DNA from: Stomoxys calcitrans
Taxonomy: Eukaryota; Arthropoda; Insecta; Diptera; Muscidae
Assembly (NCBI RefSeq): GCF_963082655.1
Contig: NC_081553.1
Location: 14,908,643 to 14,972,642, forward strand
Direction: 5' to 3'
Length of the DNA: 64,000 nt
The translations under genes and the position numbers were made by a program. A model generated the notes under the pieces. It was not told where the DNA came from. It searched no databases and saw only the letters and a list, made by a program, of their open reading frames with translations. This document shows positions 34,513-47,069 of the stretch, piece after piece. The first letter of the stretch is position 1. The number at the start of each line of letters is the position of its first letter.

Positions 34513-35517
34513 TGATTTTTTTATACCTTCCACCGTACAATGGGGGTATACTAATTTCATCATTCCGTTTGTAACACCTCGAAATATGTGCCTAAGACCG
34601 CATAAAGTATATATATTCATGATCGTCATGACATTTTAAATCGGTCTAGCCATAGAATAAAGCTAGGCTCTTGAAATTTTGCACAAATACTTCTTATTAG
34701 TGTAGGTCGGTTGGGATTGTAAACGAGCCAAATCGGTCCACGTTTTGATATAAGCTGCCATATAAACCAATATAGGGTCTTGACTTCTTGAGCCTCTAAA
34801 GGGCGCAATTCTAGTCTGATCTGTCTGAAATTTTGCACCTGGTGTTTTGGTATGACTTCCAATATCTGCGCTAAGTATGATTCAAATCGGTCCATGTTTT
34901 GATATAGCTGTCATATAAACCGATCTTGTGTCTTGATTTCTTGTGCCTCTAGAGGGCGAAATTCTCATCCGATTTGACTGAAATATTGCTCCTAGTTTTT
35001 TGGTATCACTTCCAACAACTGTGCGAAGTATGGTTCAAATCGGTCCAAAATCTGATATAAATAGCTGCCATAAAAACCGATCTTGACTTCTTGAGTCAAT
35101 AGAGCTCGCAATTTTCATCCGATTAGGCTGAAATTTTGCATGAGGTATTTTGTTATGACTTCCAATAACTGTGTTAAGTATGGCGTAAATCAGTACATAA
35201 CCTAATATAACTGCCATGTAAACCGATCTGGGATCTTGACTTCTTGAGCTTCTAGAGGGCACAATTGTCATCTGATTTGGAAGAAATTTTGTAGAACGGC
35301 TTCTCTCATGACCTTCAATATACGTGTCTAATATGATCTGAATCGATCTTCAGTCTGATACAGCTCCCCTATAAACCGATCTCCCTATTTTACTTTTTGA
35401 GCCCCTAAAAGGCCCAATTCTAATTCGATTTCGCTGAAATTTTACACATAGACTTCTACTGTGGTCTCCAACACTCAATTCAATTAGCATAGCAATTCTT
35501 TTTTTTTATCCTTTGTT
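34513..35517 (+). repeat. Family A element, truncated at its 3' end by a LINE
   Basis: The head is TTTTTTATACCTTCCACCG, with about five units. It stops at TCCTTTGTTTGTCTTA where full copies continue to the palindrome; the reverse-oriented LINE begins there. Confidence 0.75.
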
Positions 35518-35521
35518 TGTC

Positions 35522-36265
35522 TTAAGTTAGGAATTCCGTGCTACCTATCCTTAATCTTTAATTGTTTTCAATACCACTCTCCTAAGTTGGTTCATGTCTG
35601 ATATTGTGTCTCCACCTAAGTGCCGGTATCTGTTGGACGCGAAAGCCGGGCAATGACAAAGGAAATGCTTCAACGTCTCATCATATTCTCCGAATGCCTT
35701 ACACATGCTATCACTTGCCGCACTGATTTTACATAAGTGAGCTCGTAGTCCTATGTGTCCCTTTATGATACCAATAGCTATACTGACCTCCTTCTTGCTT
35801 CCTTTCAGTAATAGCCTTGACTTTTCACGATCTGGATCCCCGCATAAGATTTTGGACTACCGACCGTTTCGCTGTTCCACAAAGTTGTATGCGCATTCGT
35901 CGCCCACTCCATTAACTCGGACTGCGTCGACCCGAAAGGCTTCGTGTTAATCTCCTTCTTATACTGCAAGACTGTTCGTGACCTTACCGTCCTGGTTGCT
36001 GCAGTGACTGCCTCACATTTAATCTGTATGTCAATGGTTCGGATATCTAGATTGGTCTCCAGTGCCCTAGTGGCCGTGGTCCTCAACGCTCCGCATATGC
36101 CAAGACAACGTGTTCTCTGAACCTGTTGTATGGTCCTTATGTTGCAGTTTTTCTCCATAGCAGTCCACCAAACTACTGAGGCGTAAGTAAGTTTTGGTCT
36201 AATCACGCTCCTGTAGAGCCAGTGGACTATCCAATTTTTATCAACACCAAGGTTATAATATTGAT
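35522..36265 (-). mobile_element. LINE fragment (second family), internally deleted
   Basis: Read on the minus strand from 36265: VIRPKLTYASVVWWTAMEK (after the RT core), RTRCLGICGALRTTATRALE, then a deletion that removes most of RNase H (the join is near TVRSRTVLQYKKEINTK and PFGSTQSELMEWA). A C-terminal Cys/His segment ending HFLCHCPAF follows. The 3' end is CCTAACTTA. It is kin of 43553-44770. Confidence 0.8.
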
Positions 36266-37295
36266 TTTTTATACCCTCCACCATAGGATGGGGTATACTA
36301 ATTTCGTCATTCTGGTTGTAACACCTCGAAATATGAGTCTAAGATCCCATTGAGTATATTTATACTTGCTCGTAGTGCATTTTAAGTCGAACTAGCCATG
36401 TCAGTCCGTCTGTCCGTCCGTCTGTCTGTTGAAAGCACGCTAACTTTCGAAGGAGTAAAGCTAGCCGCTTGAAATTTTGCACAAATACTTTTTATTAGTG
36501 TAGGTCAGTTGGTATTGTAAATGGGCCAAATCGGTCCATCTTTTGACGTCGGTCCATAAACTGATAAAGCTGCCATAGAAATCCATCTTGGGTCTTGACT
36601 TCTTGAGCCTCTAAAGGGCGCAATTCTCATCGGATTTTATTGAAATTTTGCACGTAGTGTTTTGATATCATTTCCAACAACTACACTATGTATGATTCAA
36701 ATCGATTCATAATCTGGTATAGATCTTATATAAACCGATCTTGGATCTTGACATCTTGAGACTCTAGAGGGCGCAATTCACATCAGATTTGGAAGAAATT
36801 TTGCATGAAGTGTTTTGCTATGACTGAGCTAACTATGGCGTAAATCGGTATAGAACCTGATATAGCTGCCATATAAACCGATCTGGGATCTTGACTTCTT
36901 CAACCTCTAAAGGGCGCAATTATCCTCAGATTTGGCAGAAATTTTGTATAACGGCTTCTCCCATGACCTCCTTCAACATTCGTGTCTAATATGGTCTGAA
37001 TCTCTCAATAACTTGATACAGCTCCCATATAAACCTATCTCCCAATTTTGCTTCTTGAACCCCTACAATGCGCAATTCTTATCCGAATGAACCGAAATTT
37101 TACACAATGACTTCTACAATGTTCAACATTTATTTATCGTCCGAATCGGACTATAACTTGATAAAGCTCCAATAGCATAACAGTTCTTATTCAATATTCT
37201 ATGTTTGTCTAAAACGAGATACCGCGCATAGAACTCGACAAATGCGATCAATGGTGGAGGGCCTGGCCGAACTTAGCACGCTCTTACTAGTTTCT
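36266..37295 (+). repeat. Family A element
   Basis: The head is TTTTTTATACCCTCCACCAT. The tail lost part of its palindrome (GGAGGGCCTGGCCGAACTTAG) and ends CTCTTACTAGTTTC. It begins exactly where the LINE fragment ends. Confidence 0.75.
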
Positions 37296-37333
37296 ATTAT
37301 TACAAATAAGTGCTTATTCTAGAGCTTCATCGA

Positions 37334-37621
37334 ATGTTGTATGTAATGACATGTTTACTATCGATAACACAGGTGGTATTCCTGTTGATAGCTCGTTATA
37401 ATTTAGCAGCTAGTAAATCTAAGGATAATGAGTTATTCATTATTTTACATGTCAAAAGTAATGACATGTACTTACCAAGTTTTTGCTGGGGGTGGAATAA
37501 AATCCAACCTGCCAGAAACCGAGGTATATCCAACCAAAGACATCTAAGAGCTATACCTTTTTATGTTGCAACTAGCCGCAGAAACTGGTATGGTTCACCA
37601 TCTGTAGTCCATTCCGTTTGA
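37334..37621 (+). CDS. Possible small secreted-protein ORF, unrecognised
   Basis: From the ATG at 37334 the frame reads MLYVMTCLLSITQVVFLLIA, which looks like a signal peptide, then about 75 residues rich in Arg, Ser and Trp to a stop at 37621. An AATAAA lies on the plus strand near 37815. It starts only about 40 bp after a family A element, and I see no promoter, no recognised domain and no spliced extension. It may be a chance ORF. Confidence 0.2.
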   Translation: MLYVMTCLLSITQVVFLLIARYNLAASKSKDNELFIILHVKSNDMYLPSFCWGWNKIQPARNRGISNQRHLRAIPFYVATSRRNWYGSPSVVHSV

Positions 37622-37938
37622 GTTCTATAATCAAATTAATAGAATGATTATAAAACCTAAACTTTTGTAGTGTTAAGTTGTAGATTGATTATAGAACCCA
37701 AACCCCAGTAGTGTTCACTTCCAACATTACAAATATATACTAATATATGTTTTCTGTAATTGTTTATATATTATATCAAATATCACCTTACTATATAACT
37801 TATATTAAATTACTAACAATAAAGCCTCTTGAAAACTATGTAATACTTTTTGTCTTTTCTATATTATAGCATTTAAACTAAATAACTTTGTAGAAACGTG
37901 TGTATAGATAGGTACATTGGAATTTCATATTTTCATAT

Positions 37939-38855
37939 CTATTCCAAGAGATAAGTTGTGGTGAATCCTTTCCTTACTTTTACATTGCATACAAAACAAG
38001 CAATGGACTCGCCAGTTTCATCCTCCAAGGATACCTGAACACTTACAGAAATTTCGGGATAGTGTGATTCAATGAAAAATTTGAAGGAGTAAACGACATC
38101 TTCAGTTTTGTAAATGGGACAATTGGCTCCATAGAGTAGATTGTCACAAACATTGGCTACCTCTGGGGGTAGATCATAGGGTACAGTGATACCAATAGTT
38201 GTGGCATGGACGACGGCTGTCAAATTCCTTATGTTATCCTTAGCTGAAAAGAGTTCAATGATATTATAACATCGAAGTTTTCAAGGATATTTTCGAATTA
38301 GATACTTACTACCCACAAAGTGAACATTCATTAGAGCTGTAGTTCCTTTAACCACATCACAGGGCACTTCATCGCAACCGATTACGTCCACGCTCAGGGG
38401 AAAAGGTTGTCCATTTTTGCCTAAAATAAAACAAAAAAAATTGCTAAAATTTATAAAATCCATTGATGAGTTGAAATTGAAAACATTTCTGAAGATGGAA
38501 ACATTTGCTTTTCACAATAATAAGTTTTTGGTTAAATTACTGAACAATCTTTGATATACAATCTAAATCGTAATGGAATTATTTTTTTAATATTACGATT
38601 TAAACCCTTTGATAATGTTTATCACTTAAATTAAATTAAATTATCAGCCAGACAGCAATTGCAAATTGAGTGTCAATGTTCTATTAATCACCTACATATT
38701 GATATTGGTATCAATTTTTGAGGATTACCATCTAATATCAAAAACCACATACACTTCACTTTATTGTCTGGCCTACGGGACTTACATTGTTTCACGTTAG
38801 TGGCTGCAGCACCGGCAATTAATAGGGCAATAGAGACAACAAATAATTTCAACAT
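37939..38855 (-). CDS. NPC2/ML-domain lipid-binding protein NPC2-1 (three exons, 161 aa)
   Basis: Exons are 38855-38786, 38420-38310 and 38243-37939 (486 nt, in frame, GT/AG introns of 365 and 66 bp). It belongs to the NPC2 family of small secreted proteins that bind sterols and other lipids in an immunoglobulin-like ML fold. The signal peptide is MLKLFVVSIALLIAGAAA. The family cysteines appear in order: VKQC, VIGCDEVPC, VANVC, GANCP and IACFVC. PFPLSV and VPYDLP are typical ML-domain strings. Exon boundaries and phases match NPC2-2. A TATA box and an initiator-like site lie upstream (38936-38969). The gene lies between a family A repeat and a repeat-rich stretch and shares strand with both CA genes. 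It looks intact. The ligand cannot be told from sequence. Confidence 0.92.
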
Positions 38856-38923
38856 CTTGTATGGACGGATATTGGAGTTGAGTTGAATGACTTTTTAATA
38901 ATTGGATTTATTCCGTTAGACTA

Positions 38924-39175
38924 TTAAAAGAAGACTGCCTCCATGAACATTCTGTGATACCGTTTTATATGGACTAGGTTTGTAATCAGCAAGAACTTGA
39001 ACTTTCCTTTACCGAGCAAGTTACTCGCATAAGAAATAACAAAATTTGCAGGTGTTCCAGAAATTCGGAAAATCATAGTCGATGCAGGTGTTTCATCCGC
39101 GTCAATATAGAAAGCATTCGAAAGTATTTGAGTTAACGTCAAGATAAGATAAAGAGCAACTGTTAATAGTTCCAT
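38924..39175 (-). CDS. Unrecognised ORF or first exon with signal-like start
   Basis: The frame begins MELLTVALYLILTLTQILSN, a plausible signal peptide, and can run 83 codons to a stop at 38924. It could alternatively stop at a donor-like G|GTAAAG near 39011, in phase 1 like the CA first exons. A TATAAAT box lies at 39215-39209. The sequence has no cysteines and no motif that I know. Its 3' part overlaps the NPC2-1 promoter. It might be a small secreted protein, the first exon of a gene whose other exons I cannot find, or a relic. Confidence 0.25.
   Translation of the reverse strand: MELLTVALYLILTLTQILSNAFYIDADETPASTMIFRISGTPANFVISYASNLLGKGKFKFLLITNLVHIKRYHRMFMEAVFF
38936..38969 (-). promoter_or_regulatory. 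Core promoter of NPC2-1: TATAAAA plus initiator-like site
   Basis: CATATAAAACG on the minus strand puts TATAAAA at 38969-38963. A GGCAGTC initiator-like site has its A at 38936, 33 nt further on, the spacing expected for TATA promoters. This gives a 5' UTR of about 80 nt before the ATG at 38855. Confidence 0.55.
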
Positions 39176-39208
39176 GTTAGTCTTATGGGATTTATGAGAA
39201 TAACATCG

Positions 39209-39215
39209 ATTTATA
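39209..39215 (-). promoter_or_regulatory. TATA box upstream of the 39175 ORF
   Basis: GCTATAAATCG on the minus strand, about 35-40 nt before the ATG at 39175. The implied leader is very short, which weakens the case. Confidence 0.3.
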
Positions 39216-40136
39216 GCGTAGGCACAATGTTTGGAAAGCTTTGCTACTCTCCCTTGTAGTTGTCTGATTGGACAAACACCTATAATGTTTAGCTATAATC
39301 AAAAATATTTGCAAGAAATTCTTTTTGTCATTGAAGGTTATGTATCCGGTATTGGACAATTATTAAATTTGTGATTATTTAATCGAGGAAATATAAGCGA
39401 TTAATATTACTTGCAGTGATACAAATAAACTGATAATATATATTTTTAACACGTTTTGCGCTAAATTTATTTGGTCTTGAAATAATTCATACAATCGGAT
39501 ATAGTCTGGCTAAAGGGTTATTTGTTTTTCTATTACAAATCGTAAACAAAAAACCTAATTTTTATTAAAGTTATAGCACGTTTACATTGACATTTTTATG
39601 ATCTGGATTTAACTAAATCCAAAAACAAATCCTTGCGTCCTTGTGCAAATTAATGTGACATACTCAAGCGTACACGCGTATACATGAATGCCCTGCAAAC
39701 ATTTTTGATCGCCAAATAATCGTCCGCGAATCTTCCAGATGAAGGGTATGATAGTGGACGAGCTTGTCAAAGAATCGTAGACGATTCCCCTGTCGTGAGG
39801 AGATGTGTCCTCGAGAGAACTCCTCTGGAAGAGTATTCCGTGATTCCTCCATATGAGTTGCTAAAGAGTAAGTCAGAAGAGTCATGCAAGATCTAAAAAT
39901 CGCCCGAGAATAGTTTGGGCGAGTAAAAAATTAGTGTTTTGAAAGTTTAAGAAAATACTCTTGTAGAAGAGTTGCACATTACTCGACAGGTCGAGTAACA
40001 AATAAGTGTTTTTTAGTATTTATTACATATTATTCTTTACGTTATTCACTTGTAAGATTTTGCACGTAATTCACTTGTAAGATCTAAAAATACATTAGCT
40101 TGTTCATCAAAAATGTAACAACTCCGAAAAAACTAA
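39216..40136. other. Unclassified, with a repeat-like patch at 39690-40130
   Basis: The patch contains CCCTGCAAACATTTTTGATCG, several imperfect CTCTTGTAGAAGAG-type palindromes and two versions of a GTAAAAAATTAGTGTTTT motif. It is possibly a decayed DNA element. Minus-strand ORF 39664-39885 lies in it and is not credible as a gene. Confidence 0.35.
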
Positions 40137-41195
40137 AACAAGTAAAAAATTCGGCCTGGCCCAACTTGGGGAACCCACCACCATGGATTTTGCTAAGGGT
40201 TTATACAAAATAAATTTAGTTGAAGGGCATAATTTTATTCTACATACCAAACTTTAATCAAACCAGTAAAAGTTAAAGCTTCTAGGAACCGAACCGGTTT
40301 ATATGGGAGCTATATCAGCTGGAACTTTTTGGACTGTTCTTGGCACAGTCGATGGAAGTTTTCACAGAATTCTTCAGCCAAATCGGACAAAAATTGCGGC
40401 TTGTACGGGCTCAAGAAGTCAAATCGGGAAATCAGTTTGTATGGGAGCTATATCAGATTCTTGATCGATTTAGACCGTACTTGGAACAGTTGTTGGAAGT
40501 CATTACAGAACACCACATGCAAAATTTCAGCCAAATCTGACAATAATTGAGGCCTCCAGGGGCTCAAGAAGTCAAATCGGGAGATCGGTTTATATGGGGG
40601 CTATATCAGATTATAGACCGATTTGAACCGTACTGAGCACAATTGTTGGAAGTTTTAGCAGAATACTACATGCAAAATTTGAGCCAAATTGTATAAAAAT
40701 TGCTGCTTGCAGGGACTGAAGAAGTCAAATCGGGAGATCCGTTTATATAGGGTCTATATCACGTTCTTGACCAATTTGAACCGTACTTATCATTGTTGTT
40801 GGGAATTGTAACAGAAAAGTGCATGCAAAATTTTATACAAATTGGATAAGAAGTCAAACGGGGAGATCGGTTAATTCTAAGCTATTTCAGTTATGGACAG
40901 ATTTGAACCATACTAAGCACAGTTGTTGAAAGTCAAAGCAAAATACTACATGCAAAATTTGAGCCAAATCGGATAAAACATTGCTGCTTGTAAGGGCTCA
41001 AGAAGTCAAATCGGGAGATCGGTTTATATGGAGTCTATATCAGGTTATAGACCAATATGAACCGTACTTGGCATAGTGGTTGGAAGTCATGACGGAACAC
41101 TACATGCAAAATTTCAGCCAAATCGGACAAAAATTGCGGCTTCCAGGGGCTCAAGAATCAAATCTTGAGATCGGTTTACATGGGGGCTATATGGG
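40137..41195 (-). repeat. Family A element, reverse orientation
   Basis: Begins AACAAGTAAAAAATTCGGCC with TTCGGCCTGGCCCAA, a decayed palindrome, and ACCCACCACCATGGATTTTGC. About six units follow with GGGAGATCGGTTTATATGG. It stops without the head. Confidence 0.8.
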
Positions 41196-41799
41196 ACCTG
41201 CACCTTTAACGAATATACAGAAACGACAGGAAGTGAATATTGTTGAGATGTCCCCGTCGATTTTTTCAGTAATGAACTTTGTATTTATAGGTTGAAAAAA
41301 CCTACCAAAAATTGAGGTCAGCCTACCAACCTGCCAGGAGAATAAAAACCTACCAATTTTGGTAGAAGCCTACCAAAAATGGCAACACTGATTTCAACTA
41401 GTGTGAACGGTTGAGATGTTTTTCAAAACGAGTCAATTTAGACATGGCATTAGGAATGCTTTATAATTTTTAACAAGCGAACTCGGCAGCCCTTGTAACT
41501 ATTATATTAATAATATCAAAGTATACTTTTAGGATGAACAAAAAATGCTTCGTTAAAAAATTTAGCCTGAAAACTGTCAAATGTATTTTGATTGAGACTT
41601 TCCGAAGCTGTTAGAATTAATAGTGAATAAAAATTAGTGAATTAATTAAATTACAAACTCCAAAGACTTCCCATTAAATTAGGGATTTTTACTCAAAAAA
41701 AAAAAAAAAAAAAACAAATTGAATGGTCTCTGCTTCAAGTTTTAGCTGAATGATAAGAGATTTTTTATAACAGCCGAGTGCAAACGGTTAAAAATTAAA
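41196..41799. other. Unclassified AT-rich DNA with a poly(A) run
   Basis: Short repeats CCTACCAAAAATTGAGG, CCTACCAATTTTGG and CCTACCAAAAATGG occur at 41300-41390. An A run lies at 41695-41714. No gene seen. Confidence 0.45.
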
Positions 41800-42536
41800 A
41801 AACTTTCGAAGGAGTACTTATTAGTGTAGGTCGGTTGGGATTGTAAATGGGCTATATCGGTCCACGTTTTGATATAGCTGCCACATAAACCGATCTGGGA
41901 TCTTGACTTCTTGAGCCGCTAGAGGGCACAATTCTTATCCGATTTGGCTGAAATTTTGCATGAGGTGTTTTATTTTGACTTCCAACAACTGTGCTGCCAT
42001 ATAAACCGATCTGGGATCTTGACTTCTTGAGCGTCTAGAGTGCGCAATTCCTATCCGATTTTGCTGAAATTTTGCATGAGGTGTTTTGTTATGACTTTCA
42101 ACAACTGTGCTTAGAATAGTTTAAATCGGTCTATAACCTGATATAGCTGCCATATAAACCCCTTTGGGGGTCTTGACGTCTTGAGCCACTAGAGGCCGCA
42201 ATTATTGTCCGATTTAGCTGAAATTTTGTACAACGGCTTCACCCATGACCTGTAGCATACGTGTCGAATATGCCATGAATCGGTTTATAGCCTAATGCAG
42301 CTCCTCTACAAACCCTACCCTCTACTTTACTTCTTCAGCCCCTTAAGTGCGCAATTCTTACTAGATTTGGCTGAAATTTTACACAATGACTTCTACTATG
42401 GTCTCCAATATTCAATATTCTATTATCCTTTGTTTTCCTAAAAAGAGATACCGTGGAAAGAGCTCGACAATTCGATCCATGGTGGAGGGTATCTAAGATT
42501 CGGCCCGGACAAACTTACCACGCTTTTACTTGTTTT
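41800..42536 (+). repeat. Family A element, 5'-truncated
   Basis: Starts within the GGTCGGTTGGGATTGTAAATG block. Units use GATATAGCTGCC. It ends TTCGGCCCGGACAAACTTACC and TTTTACTTGTTTT. Confidence 0.8.
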
Positions 42537-43552
42537 CTGATGTTCTCGCCAGGATTCAGACGTGCTAACCTCTGCGGTGTCCTCCTTTTAAGCTAAGCAT
42601 CTTTCATTTGTAAGGCTATTCAGTGTCTTAAAATATAGTACAACGTAATCCTTGTTCCAAAGTCAATTTCCTTACATTCGACGATATTTTTGTCTTTCAA
42701 AATAAGACCCAGAGTTTTTAAGTTTTTAATAAATTTCTGTTTAGGATAAAAATATTTACGATCAAGTTAAACTCATAGGTCTTCAACAACCTCTTTCCAT
42801 CTAACTTAATCGTTGGCCAAAGCTTTGGCTTAATTGCACGATATATGGGTTGATTCCAACTCTCTTTTCGTACAGCGGATCCATATGTTTCTTGGGCGTC
42901 CCCTCCTTCGCTGCCCTTGCGGATTCCAGCCTATATCATCGTGTCGCTATATCATCGTGCGGTCGGTGCAAGATGTACAGGGTATTATAACTTAGTGCAT
43001 TTGTTTGTAACACCCTGAAGGAGGAGAGATAGTCCCATTGATAAGTATACCGATCGACTTAGAATCACTTTCGATAAGTAAATCTCCCGTTGACGTCCGA
43101 TATGCGAGCTCTCTTCGTGGTGGCGTGTGAGGTTTTGCGGAAATGACTTTAGTTGGATGCACACGTCTATTGAATTGGTGATAGGGTTGGCCATGGTTAG
43201 TAGCTGATGTGAGGTACGTCACAAACTTGGGCGTAAAGCCTAGTACTGTCTAAAGAATTGTGACGAAGAAACGCGAACGCATTTCGTAGAGTTGGTACTG
43301 AGTTCTATGAGTAAAAAAGTCAATATAAATTTCGCCTCGATTAATCGCCAATGTAATTAAATACTCATGAAATATTGAGTCATGTGAATTGATACCAAAT
43401 GGTATTAAAATCTTTGCCAATGACGCATATAAAATAAAACCAGGCGGTATTGGAAGAGTACCTCCATTTTTCTATCAGTGTACACTTAAGCCAGTAATTG
43501 GTTTGTTGTGCGCTCTAAAAACTAAAAAGTAACCTCGAAAAAGAAAATTTTA
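42537..43552. other. Mixed repeat relics
   Basis: 42545-42583 is a reverse SINE head remnant (CCAGGATTCAGACGTGC, TAACCTCTGCGG). 42973-43080 is a family C end (GTACAGGGTATTATAACTTAG). The rest is unclassified; overlapping minus ORFs at 42985-43222 run through the family C remnant. Confidence 0.5.
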
Positions 43553-44770
43553 AGTTAGGATTTCCATGCTACTTACAAAATCCTTATTTGTTTTCCATAC
43601 CACTCTCCTACGTTGGTTCAAGGCTGGTATTGTGTCCCCACCTAAGTACCGGTGTTTTTTAGCCGCAAAAAACCGGGCAATGACATGGGGAATGATCCAA
43701 AGTCTCATCATCTTCCCCACATGCAATCACTTGCCATACCGATTTTGCATTAGTGAGCTCGTTGTCCTATGTGTCCCGTTATGATACCAAAAGCTATACT
43801 GACCTCTTTTTTACTTCCTTTCACTAATAGCCTCGTCCTCTCACGATCCGGATCACCCCATAGGATTTTCGCCGTCCTACCAACGGTTTCGCTGTTCCAC
43901 AGTGTTACATTCGTCGCCTACGCCCTTAAGTCGGACTGCGTCGACCCGAAAGCCTTCAGGTTAACCAAGTTAATTGACAGCAGTTCTCTGGCCTTCACTA
44001 CCAAATTGTCTACCCTATCATTCCCCCATACTCCGCTATGGGCCGGCACCCAAACGATGCGGATTTTGCCATCCTCAGAGAAGGCCTTAATCTCCTTCTT
44101 ACACTGCAAGCCTGTTCGTGACCTTACCGTCCTGGTTGTTATTACCCTTACGGACATTTTATTGTCCGTAAAGATGTTAACACTCGACGTCCTCCTGTGA
44201 TCGCCCGGATCTCCGCCTGCAGGACCGTATCATGTACCCTGGGTTCTCAATGTAGACCCCCAGGCCTACTCTGCCCTCTAGCTTTGATCCAATACTAGGG
44301 TTCCGTCAGTCCAAGACTGTTCCGCTGGCAGCAGTGCCTTGCACTCGACCTTAAGTGTCGTCTCAGGTATCCGATCGGAACCTCCTCCATTCCTTTCAGG
44401 TTTTCTATCGTTGTCTCGATTATACCGCGATGGTATGAGCTGCTTCTATCCTCAATCCATTCTCTCAACGCCTTAAGTCTCATAGCCGTCAATGGGTCTC
44501 ATATCTAGAATAGTTTCCATAGCCCTATTGGGCGTAGTCCTTATCGTTCCGCATATGCCAAGACAACATTGTATTGCTCTTATGTTGAACTTTTTCTCCA
44601 TCGCAGTCCACCAAATTACTGAGGCGTAAGAAAATATTGGTCTAATCACTCTTCTAAAGAGGCAGTGGACTATCCTCGGATTCAGACCCCATTTCCAGTT
44701 TACGTCCCGTCTACATAGTGCCCAACATCTGCGAGCCTTTTCAATACGCCCCTGAAGGTTACACTTCTAA
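43553..44770 (-). mobile_element. LINE fragment (second family), 3' end with RNase H
   Basis: Same family as 35522-36265. On the minus strand: the post-RT segment, then RNase H with acidic motifs WTDGTLVLDQS and IFTDNK and the VWVPAHSGVWGNDRVDNL motif. A C-terminal stretch follows and the 3' end is CCTAACTTAAAA. Frameshifts break it up. It is 5'-truncated at about 44770, where a family A fragment begins. Confidence 0.8.
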
Positions 44771-44774
44771 TAAA

Positions 44775-45673
44775 GTTTCCTATTTAATGGAGAAAGTGAC
44801 TTTATTATTCTGCATACCAAACAAACCAGCAAAAATTAAAGCTTCCAGGAACCGAACAAAGATAATCGAGGGACCGGTTAATGTGGGAGCTATATAGACC
44901 GATTTAGACAGTACTTGGTACAGTTGTTGGAAGTCATACTTGCAAAATTTCAGCCAAATCAGACAAAAATTGCGGCTTGTAAGGACTCAAGTAGTCAAGT
45001 CGGGAGATCGGTTCATATGGGAGATATGTCAGGTTACAGACCGATTCGGACCGCACTTGGCACAGTCGTTGGAAGTCGTCGTCAGTCGTCATAACATAAC
45101 ACTACATGCTCAATTTCTGCCAAATCGGACTAAAGTTGAGCTTGTAAGGGCTCAAGAAGTCAAATCGGAAGATCGAATTGTATGGGAGCTATACCAGGTT
45201 TTAAACCGATTTGGACCGTACTAGGCACAGTTATTGGAAGTTATAACAGAACAATACATGCAAAATTTTAGCCAATTCGGAAAAAATTGGGACTTGTAGA
45301 GGCTCAAGAATTTGAGAGATCGGTTTACATGGGAGCTATATCAGCTTATGGACCGATTTGGACCGTACTAGGCACACCACATGCAAAATTTCAGCCAAAT
45401 CGGACAATAATTGGTTTATAAGGGACTTTATCCAATCCCTAACGACCTACATCAATATTAAGTATCTGTGCAAAATTTCAAGCGGCTAGCTCTACGCGTT
45501 CGATAGCTATAGTGATTTCCACAGACGAACGGACATGGTTAGATCGCCTCAGAATGTGGAGACAATCAAGAATATATATACTTTATGGGTTTTGAGACGA
45601 ATATTTCGAGGTGTTACAAACGGAACGACGAAATGAGTATACCCCCATCCCATGGTGGGGGGTATAAAAATGT
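44775..45673 (-). repeat. Family A element, reverse orientation
   Basis: Units with GGGAGATCGGTTCATATGG. The head end is complete: ACGGAACGACGAAATGAG, then CCCATGGTGGGGGGTATAAA. The palindrome end is missing at the LINE junction. Confidence 0.8.
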
Positions 45674-46822
45674 TACGCAGCTGTTTGCATGATCTCATAA
45701 GTGCATCCAGCCTTGGACCATGGCTGGGTGGGAAAGTACGGGATCCTAACACCGAGAACCCTTTCCGAAGGTTTTCCGATTGTGTATTTTTATTGAGTTA
45801 GTGGTTGTTTTTGTAAGAAAATAGTTCCCCTTTTCAACTTTTGAGTGCAGGGTTCGAGATCTCTGGCCCTTGAGCCCTGAAAGCTTCACCGCAGCTAACT
45901 GGCTGCAATTTCGTACTCCGGCCTGACATCCATTTTTATCTAAATACAGTTCGATCTTGTTAATAATTGTTAAGTATATCGATGTGCCTTATGCAACTTA
46001 CTGTTCCAACAGGGAAATTGGTATTTTAAGTTATAGGGACTATACAGAGATAAAGTCCCATATAGCCCATCTTCAAACCCAACTTGCCTGCCGAATAATG
46101 TCTAGATCGGTCCTTATTCGAATATTCTTCCCATATTGACAAAACTTTCGATTATTATATTATTTATCCGATTTAGTGCTATGTGAGAAAATTTAACCTT
46201 TTGCAATTAATACACCTCCATTTTTTTTATATATCCCCCAATGTGTATGGTGAATTTGTATGTTTCTTCCCAAATCAATTGATTTAATGTTGCATAATTT
46301 TAGGATGTTTCATAATATTGATATTTAAATTGGTAACTGAAACAGTAACTGGCAAAATAATTAATATTGATGATATCATATTTAATCAATTCATATTAAA
46401 AAAGCTCCTCAGCTGTCTTATAGTATTTTATTTTGTAATTCGTATAAATTAAAGATAGAGGAAGCTTTTTTCCAATGCTCGAGAAAACTGAAATAATGCC
46501 AATTTGTGTTTTTAATTTAAATATTTTCTATATCTTATCATTACAAAATTGCTTAATTTATTAGTGTGTATCCTAGTAAAACTAGCAATCGCCAGGTCTA
46601 ACAATGGTTTAACCATATCCAATAGGAATTTTTCGGGAACTAACATCTCCCACTTTTCACAGGCTGGGGACAAAGTAAAATTACTTGAACAAAGTAAAAT
46701 GAAAAACTGAAATTAAATAAAAATAGATTATAAAATAAATTAACTCAAAAATAAAATAAAACACAAATTTTTATTGATTTCAAAAACTGTTTTATAATTT
46801 CACGTCATGAATTTTTTCACAC
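45674..46822. other. Unclassified intergenic DNA
   Basis: 45690-45950 is less AT-rich (GCCTTGGACCATGGCTGGG, TTGAGCCCTGAAAGCTTCAC) and looks like an old retroelement piece, family unknown. 45960-46820 is AT-rich without features. Confidence 0.4.
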
Positions 46823-47060
46823 TGAAAAAAATTTGTTCTAATTAAGGATTCGTGCCAAAGATTTGCAAAATTAATTTAAAGATGATCAATTTTCCAACTT
46901 TTTAAAGAAAAATTCCCTTTGGCGAAAATATTTTTCTTTCACTTTCAAGGTTTTTTTTATTGTAAATGGTGGGTTAATAAATCCTTAACCATGTTATAGA
47001 AGGTAAAAATCTAAAATTAAGGTCAAAATATCATTGAAAGTAAAGAATTTGATCTTGATC
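46823..47060 (+). repeat. Dispersed AT-rich repeat (partner of 31773-32080)
   Basis: Shares the ordered blocks listed for 31773-32080. It is diverged, with no coding capacity. Confidence 0.55.
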
Positions 47061-47069
47061 TTGGGAAAA

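Noticed and set aside
39664..39885. 73-codon minus-strand ORF
   Set aside because: It lies in a palindrome-rich, repeat-like patch with no supporting signals.
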